NCBI GenBank assembly: GCA_903932565.1
Contig: CAIZGQ010000071.1
Location: 1-9,214 of the forward strand
Source: an uncultured Hyphomicrobiales bacterium
GTDB taxonomy: Bacteria; Pseudomonadota; Alphaproteobacteria; Rhizobiales; Beijerinckiaceae
Direction of reading: 5' to 3'
Length of the DNA stretch: 9,214 nt
In this document: piece by piece, positions 6,305-9,214 of the stretch
Numbering within the stretch: the stretch's first letter is position 1
How the letters are laid out: each line of letters starts with the position of its first letter
Translations under genes and position numbers: made by a program
The notes under the pieces: generated by a model
Told to the model about the DNA's origin: nothing
Databases searched by the model: none
The model's input: the letters and a program-made list of their open reading frames with translations, nothing else

Positions 6305-7132
6305 TCAAAAATCCTGGCGGCTGCGATGGCCCAGGCGCGCTGACACGAGAGCGGCAGAGCGCACGACTTGAGGTGCCACTTTGGCGATGAGATCATCCGG
6401 CAGGCGCTGGACGGGACCGGCCAGGCCAATGGCCGCAACCACGTCGCCACCGGCGCGCCGAATGGGCGCGGCGAGGGAGCGCATGCCCGTTTCGCTTTCC
6501 TCATCTTCCATCGCATAGCCAAGGCGGCGCACCTGATCGAGTCGCGCGCGCAGCCGGGTCGGATCAGCCTCGGTCCGGGGCGTGCGGGGCCGGAGCCCTG
6601 AGGCCATCACCGCTTCAATCGAACTTGAGCTCGCAAAGGCCAGCATGGCGAGGCCCTCGGCCGTGCAGAAGGCGGGCTTGCGCGAGCCAAGATCGGCCCG
6701 CATGCGGATGGCGTGATTGCTCTCCAGATTCAGCACGTACATGATATCGGAGCCATCGAGGATGGCGAGATGCACGGTTTCACCGGTTGCTTCGCGCAGC
6801 GCGAACAAGGGCTGGCGTGCCTCTGTCGACACATCCATGCGCTGGCGCACAAGCGCGCCCAATCCAAAAAGCGCCAGTCCCAGCCGATACTTCTCAGTCT
6901 CGCGGTTTTGCTCCAGCATGCCCTCGGCCACCAGCGTGCTGGCGAGCCGATAGGCCGTGCTCTTCGCGATCCCCAGTTTGCGCGAGAGCGCGGTGATGCC
7001 GATTTCAGCTTCGCCCTCAGAAAAACTTTTGAGGACGCGCATGGCCATCGTGACGGACGACAGACGCGTCGGGCCAGCCTCGTTGTCACCGGTTTCCGCC
7101 AAGATCGACCCGCCCGAACCGGGACGTTTCAT
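6305..7132 (-). CDS. IclR-family transcriptional regulator
   Basis: This is a DNA-binding regulator of 275 residues, a usual IclR length. The N-terminal winged helix-turn-helix spans about 23-85, with LSSVTMAMRVLKSFSEG, then the HTH ITALSRKLGIAKSTAYRLASTL (46-67) and the wing EQNRETEKYRLG. The C-terminal effector domain (about 100-270) shows ADLGSRKPAFCTAEGLAMLA (146-165), the IclR version of the P-x-x-x-T-A-x-G motif, and GYAMEDEESETGMRSLAAPI (205-224). The first 20 residues are a polar extension. Its ATG overlaps the stop of the upstream GTPase gene (ATGA), with AGGTG eight bases before it, so translation is probably coupled. IclR proteins usually sense small organic acids or aromatics; the ligand and target genes here cannot be read. 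Autoregulation of the pair is possible, but no operator was recognised. Confidence 0.95.
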   Translation of the reverse strand: MKRPGSGGSILAETGDNEAGPTRLSSVTMAMRVLKSFSEGEAEIGITALSRKLGIAKSTAYRLASTLVAEGMLEQNRETEKYRLGLALFGLGALVRQRMDVSTEARQPLFALREATGETVHLAILDGSDIMYVLNLESNHAIRMRADLGSRKPAFCTAEGLAMLAFASSSSIEAVMASGLRPRTPRTEADPTRLRARLDQVRRLGYAMEDEESETGMRSLAAPIRRAGGDVVAAIGLAGPVQRLPDDLIAKVAPQVVRSAALVSARLGHRSRQDF

Positions 7133-8241
7133 CCCAGCGCACCTGCCAGCTCGCCGAACCAGCCGGAACCCTGCCGCGAGCCCATGGCATCGGAACCTTT
7201 TGCGGGTGAACGTTCAGCGGGTGCGCGGTCTTCAACCGGCTCGCCAGCAGCGGGCAGCCAGTTGGCAATGGCGGATGCCAAGGCGCGGGCACCAGGTTCG
7301 CCGCGCACAATAAGCGTCAATCCCGTGCGCGGTGCCGCTGCTTCTGCGCGCGGCACAAACGTTTCGCTGGAGACTGGTTCATTTGGCGCGGCCTGCACGA
7401 GATCGAGTTGATGACCCGGCCGCAGCACAAGTCCTTTCAGCCGCAGGAGTTGCCCCCCGAACTCCTGCAAGGCTCGGGCAATCGCACGATCCAGCGTCGC
7501 CGTGGGAACGGGACGCGACAATGGCAGAAACACGCTGCTGAGCGCATCAAGATGGGAGGCGTCGCGGGGTGTGGAGAGCGCGTGCGTTTGATCAAGCAAG
7601 CCGTTGAGCACGTGCGCCTGCACGGGCAGAGCGGCCAGGACCTGCGCCGACGAACGCGACCCCGGATGGTCGAAAAACGTTGGCACCTGCGGCCTGACCA
7701 GCCGAACAAGGTCTGAGATGTGTGCGAGCGCGCCACCTTTAACCAAGTCCGTTTTGCTGAGCACGACGACATCTGCGGCCGCCAATTGTGCCGCCGCATC
7801 GGCCTCGAAGGCGAGGAGATCGGGTGCGCAGCGCGCGTCGAGGACTGTCACGATTCCGTGCGCCACATACCGCGATGCCACGCGGAAATCCTCCATCAGG
7901 CCGCGCACCATCGCAGTAGGATCCGCTAGGCCTGTGGTTTCAATAATCACCCGTTGGAACGGGCGCATTTCGCCCGCCAGCTGCGCAGACCAAACTCGCG
8001 CCAACGTGTCGGATAGGGAATCTGCAGCCGTGCAACAAGCGCAACCATTTTCAAGAAGCAGCGGGTCTTCATGGCCGGTTGCCAAAAGAAGATGGTCCAG
8101 TCCGGTCTCACCGAACTCATTCACAATGACCAATGTGTTTGTGAAAGCGGGCTCGCGCAGCCATTCGGCAAGCAACGTCGTTTTGCCAGAGCCGAGGAAG
8201 CCAGTAACGACGATCACCGGGATGCGGGTTGTGAGTGTCAT
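7129..8241 (-). CDS. CobW-like G3E family GTPase (COG0523), putative metallochaperone
   Basis: This is a GTPase of the COG0523 group, whose characterised members hand metal ions (Co, Zn, Fe) to target proteins. From the ATG at 8241 it has 370 residues. Walker A is GFLGSGKTT (14-22). The metal-binding CxCC motif is in ENGCACC (C67, C69, C70). The G3E/Walker B segment is ETTGLADP (101-108). The guanine-specificity site is SKTD (162-165), a variant of NKxD. A CobW C-terminal domain follows (about 235-325), then a tail rich in A, E, G and P. A GTG at 8286 would add 15 residues, but the ATG gives the usual spacing to Walker A, with GGGGA upstream. There is no His-rich stretch of the sort often seen in zinc-linked members. 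No cobaltochelatase or nitrile hydratase gene is visible, so the target is unknown. It is coupled to iclR. Confidence 0.93.
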   Translation of the reverse strand: MTLTTRIPVIVVTGFLGSGKTTLLAEWLREPAFTNTLVIVNEFGETGLDHLLLATGHEDPLLLENGCACCTAADSLSDTLARVWSAQLAGEMRPFQRVIIETTGLADPTAMVRGLMEDFRVASRYVAHGIVTVLDARCAPDLLAFEADAAAQLAAADVVVLSKTDLVKGGALAHISDLVRLVRPQVPTFFDHPGSRSSAQVLAALPVQAHVLNGLLDQTHALSTPRDASHLDALSSVFLPLSRPVPTATLDRAIARALQEFGGQLLRLKGLVLRPGHQLDLVQAAPNEPVSSETFVPRAEAAAPRTGLTLIVRGEPGARALASAIANWLPAAGEPVEDRAPAERSPAKGSDAMGSRQGSGWFGELAGALG

Positions 8242-8288
8242 GCCCTGCGTTTCCCCGAACTCGAACGCCGTCTGATAACGAAGCACGA

Positions 8289-8294
8289 TTTATA
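8289..8294 (-). promoter_or_regulatory. Candidate -10 element for the G3E GTPase-iclR pair
   Basis: On the minus strand TATAAA (within TTGATATAAATC) stands out in an otherwise G+C-rich region, about 48 bases before the ATG. The matching -35 is poor: a good TTGACG lies further upstream at a spacing of 25 bases, too long for a standard promoter. Treat it as tentative. Confidence 0.25.
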
Positions 8295-8397
8295 TCAAGA
8301 AAACAGGTGGTTGTTCGTCCGTCAAGTCAAAGTTTCACATTTTCGTGACATGGCATTCTGACACTTAAGTCGAACAGCACGTGCGGGAATGACGACA

Positions 8398-8433
8398 TCT
8401 TCCGGTTCTTTCAGCGCCGAAAAAACCGGAAGA
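8398..8433. terminator. Hairpin downstream of the peroxiredoxin gene
   Basis: TCTTCCGGTT (8398-8407) and AACCGGAAGA (8424-8433) pair over 10 bp. After one mismatch TTTC/GAAA adds four more pairs around a 6-base loop. It begins 17 bases past the peroxiredoxin stop. No proper T-run follows on the minus strand, so it is either a Rho-assisted or weak terminator or an mRNA 3'-end stabiliser. Confidence 0.45.
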
Positions 8434-8450
8434 CGCGTTTTAAAATTCAA

Positions 8451-8930
8451 TCAAAGCTGGGCCAGCATGGCAGTTGCGCCAGTCAAATCAGCCTTGCCGA
8501 CGTTTTCTTCCAGATTGACCTTCTGCACGACGCCATCGTTGACGAACATCGAAAAACGCTGCGAACGAATGCCAAGGCCACGCTCGGTGAGATCGAGGCT
8601 CATGCCAATGGCTTTTGTGAAGGCTGCTGACCCATCAGCCAGAAACTCAATCGCCTCTGCATGAGACGCCTTCGACCAGGCTGCCATCACGAACACGTCG
8701 TTGACGCTGACGACTGCAATGGTGCTGACGCCTTTGGCTTTGATCTCATCGGCGTGATCAATGTAACCGGGCAGATGGTTGCCATGGCATGTCGGGGTAA
8801 AGGCGCCGGGCACGCCGAAGATCACGACCTTCTTGCCCTTGAAAATGTCAGCCGTTGTCTTGGTCGTCGGGCCATTCTCGCCCATGACCGTGAATGTTGC
8901 ATCCGGCAGCGTGTCGCCAACCTTGATCAT
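8451..8930 (-). CDS. Peroxiredoxin, Prx5/redoxin type with a single cysteine
   Basis: This thiol peroxidase reduces hydrogen peroxide and organic hydroperoxides in the cytoplasm. The 159 residues match the Prx5 (redoxin) family: start MIKVGDTLPDATFTV, the strand KKVVIFGVPGAFTPTCHGNH (33-52) with the active site P41, T45 and peroxidatic C48, then VVSVNDVFVMAAW (73-85) and RSQRFSMFVNDGVV (122-135), where R125 fits the conserved catalytic arginine. C48 is the only cysteine, so it works as a 1-Cys enzyme and needs an outside thiol such as glutathione/glutaredoxin for recycling. The ATG at 8930 has AGGAG six bases upstream, which settles the start; a longer frame exists, but its extra N-terminus is not family-like. 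No signal peptide is present. The upstream gene ends 52 bases earlier on the same strand, so co-transcription is possible. Confidence 0.95.
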   Translation of the reverse strand: MIKVGDTLPDATFTVMGENGPTTKTTADIFKGKKVVIFGVPGAFTPTCHGNHLPGYIDHADEIKAKGVSTIAVVSVNDVFVMAAWSKASHAEAIEFLADGSAAFTKAIGMSLDLTERGLGIRSQRFSMFVNDGVVQKVNLEENVGKADLTGATAMLAQL

Positions 8931-8936
8931 ATGAAA

Positions 8937-8941
8937 CTCCT
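8937..8941 (-). promoter_or_regulatory. Ribosome binding site of the peroxiredoxin gene
   Basis: On the minus strand AGGAG lies six bases before the ATG at 8930. It rules in this start over codons further upstream in the same frame. Confidence 0.8.
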
Positions 8942-8982
8942 TTTTAACCGCCCACAGCGCGACGCTGGCTGGCATCTTTGTC

Positions 8983-9214
8983 TTAGGGCTTGGCGGGCGC
9001 GACGTCGAGATGGACGGCAAGATCATACGACCCCTGCCATGCGCCGGTCGGCCTGCCCGCGTCGTTGGCAATCGTCAGCGCCAATGTGAGCGAGTCTGCC
9101 GCCTCGCCACTGGCGGGATGTTCAACGGCTTCAAGGTCAAATCCCGATTTCGCAGCCTTGCGCGCGACCACAAACCAACCAGCTGGGCTTTCGGGAAACA
9201 AGGTTGCATCCGGC
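8983..9214 (-). CDS. C-terminal end of an unrecognised protein (cut by window edge)
   Basis: Seventy-six residues are readable before a TAA stop, and the frame stays open to the window edge, so this is the tail of a longer protein. It reads PDATLFPESPAGWFVVARKA, then FDLEAVEHPASGEAADSL, TLALTIANDAG and a last part SYDLAVHLDVAPAKP. Alternating hydrophobic residues suggest beta-strands of a sandwich-like domain. I do not recognise the family firmly. From memory, a DsbD N-terminal-like (thiol:disulfide interchange) protein often precedes this type of peroxiredoxin in related bacteria and has a tail of this sort, but no diagnostic motif or cysteine is visible here. The start must lie outside the window. 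Codon use matches the neighbouring genes, supporting a real coding region. Confidence 0.6.
   Translation of the reverse strand, partial: PDATLFPESPAGWFVVARKAAKSGFDLEAVEHPASGEAADSLTLALTIANDAGRPTGAWQGSYDLAVHLDVAPAKP

Larger units (their letters stand above)
8242..8450. other. Intergenic region upstream of the G3E GTPase gene
   Basis: These 209 bases lie between the end of the peroxiredoxin gene and the GTPase start. They hold the hairpin at 8398-8433, a candidate -10 element, and short T/A-rich stretches. I see no Zur-like palindrome of the alphaproteobacterial type and no recognisable cobalamin riboswitch. No gene is evident. Confidence 0.5.

Noticed and set aside
8242..8300. Zur box upstream of the CobW-like GTPase
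   Set aside because: The A+T-rich stretch around 8287-8296 has only a rough symmetry and lacks the paired GTTATA/TATAAC halves expected in alphaproteobacteria.
8931..9071. Longer peroxiredoxin start at 9071, giving 206 residues
   Set aside because: The extra 47 residues are low-complexity, not family-like, and overlap the upstream gene. The ATG at 8930 has an excellent ribosome-binding site.
1..9214. CRISPR array, rRNA or transposase gene
   Set aside because: No regularly spaced repeats of suitable length, no rRNA signatures and no transposase-like frame were seen.

Overview
The window reads as part of an alphaproteobacterial chromosome, most likely from the order Hyphomicrobiales (Rhizobiales). 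The evidence is the high G+C content with dense, short-spaced genes, a TIGR02302/DUF4175 low-complexity membrane protein (a family described from alphaproteobacteria), a small HIG1-type twin-transmembrane protein with the bacterial QRRQ motif, and the gene order HIG1-like, cob(I)alamin adenosyltransferase, etfB, etfA, which I recall from that order. I cannot name a genus. All genes except one lie on the minus strand.

Layout, given in transcription order from right to left. Block A (9214-8451): the C-terminal end of an unrecognised protein, then a single-cysteine peroxiredoxin of the Prx5/redoxin type. Block B (8241-6305): a CobW-like G3E GTPase whose stop codon overlaps the start codon of an IclR-family regulator (ATGA), so the two are probably translationally coupled. 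Block C (5320-6138): a lone plus-strand DUF3800 gene, clearly richer in A+T than its neighbours and probably acquired horizontally. It is bracketed by two non-coding stretches that contain inverted repeats. Block D (5107-1): the 902-residue TIGR02302 protein, a probable terminator, then the energy-metabolism cluster of HIG1-like protein, PduO-type adenosyltransferase, etfB and etfA (cut by the window edge).

Functionally, block D combines the electron carrier of acyl-CoA oxidation (ETF), the enzyme that makes adenosylcobalamin (used, for example, by methylmalonyl-CoA mutase), and a small protein of the respiratory-supercomplex/HIG1 type. This fits catabolism of fatty acids, branched-chain amino acids or propionate feeding the respiratory chain. 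The space before etfB holds three copies of CGTTGAC and a perfect 6-3-6 palindrome, so etfBA may have its own promoter and operator.

I did not find a convincing new multi-gene system. The items most worth a second look are the isolated DUF3800 gene with its flanking structures, the coupled GTPase-IclR pair, and the repeat/palindrome arrangement upstream of etfBA.
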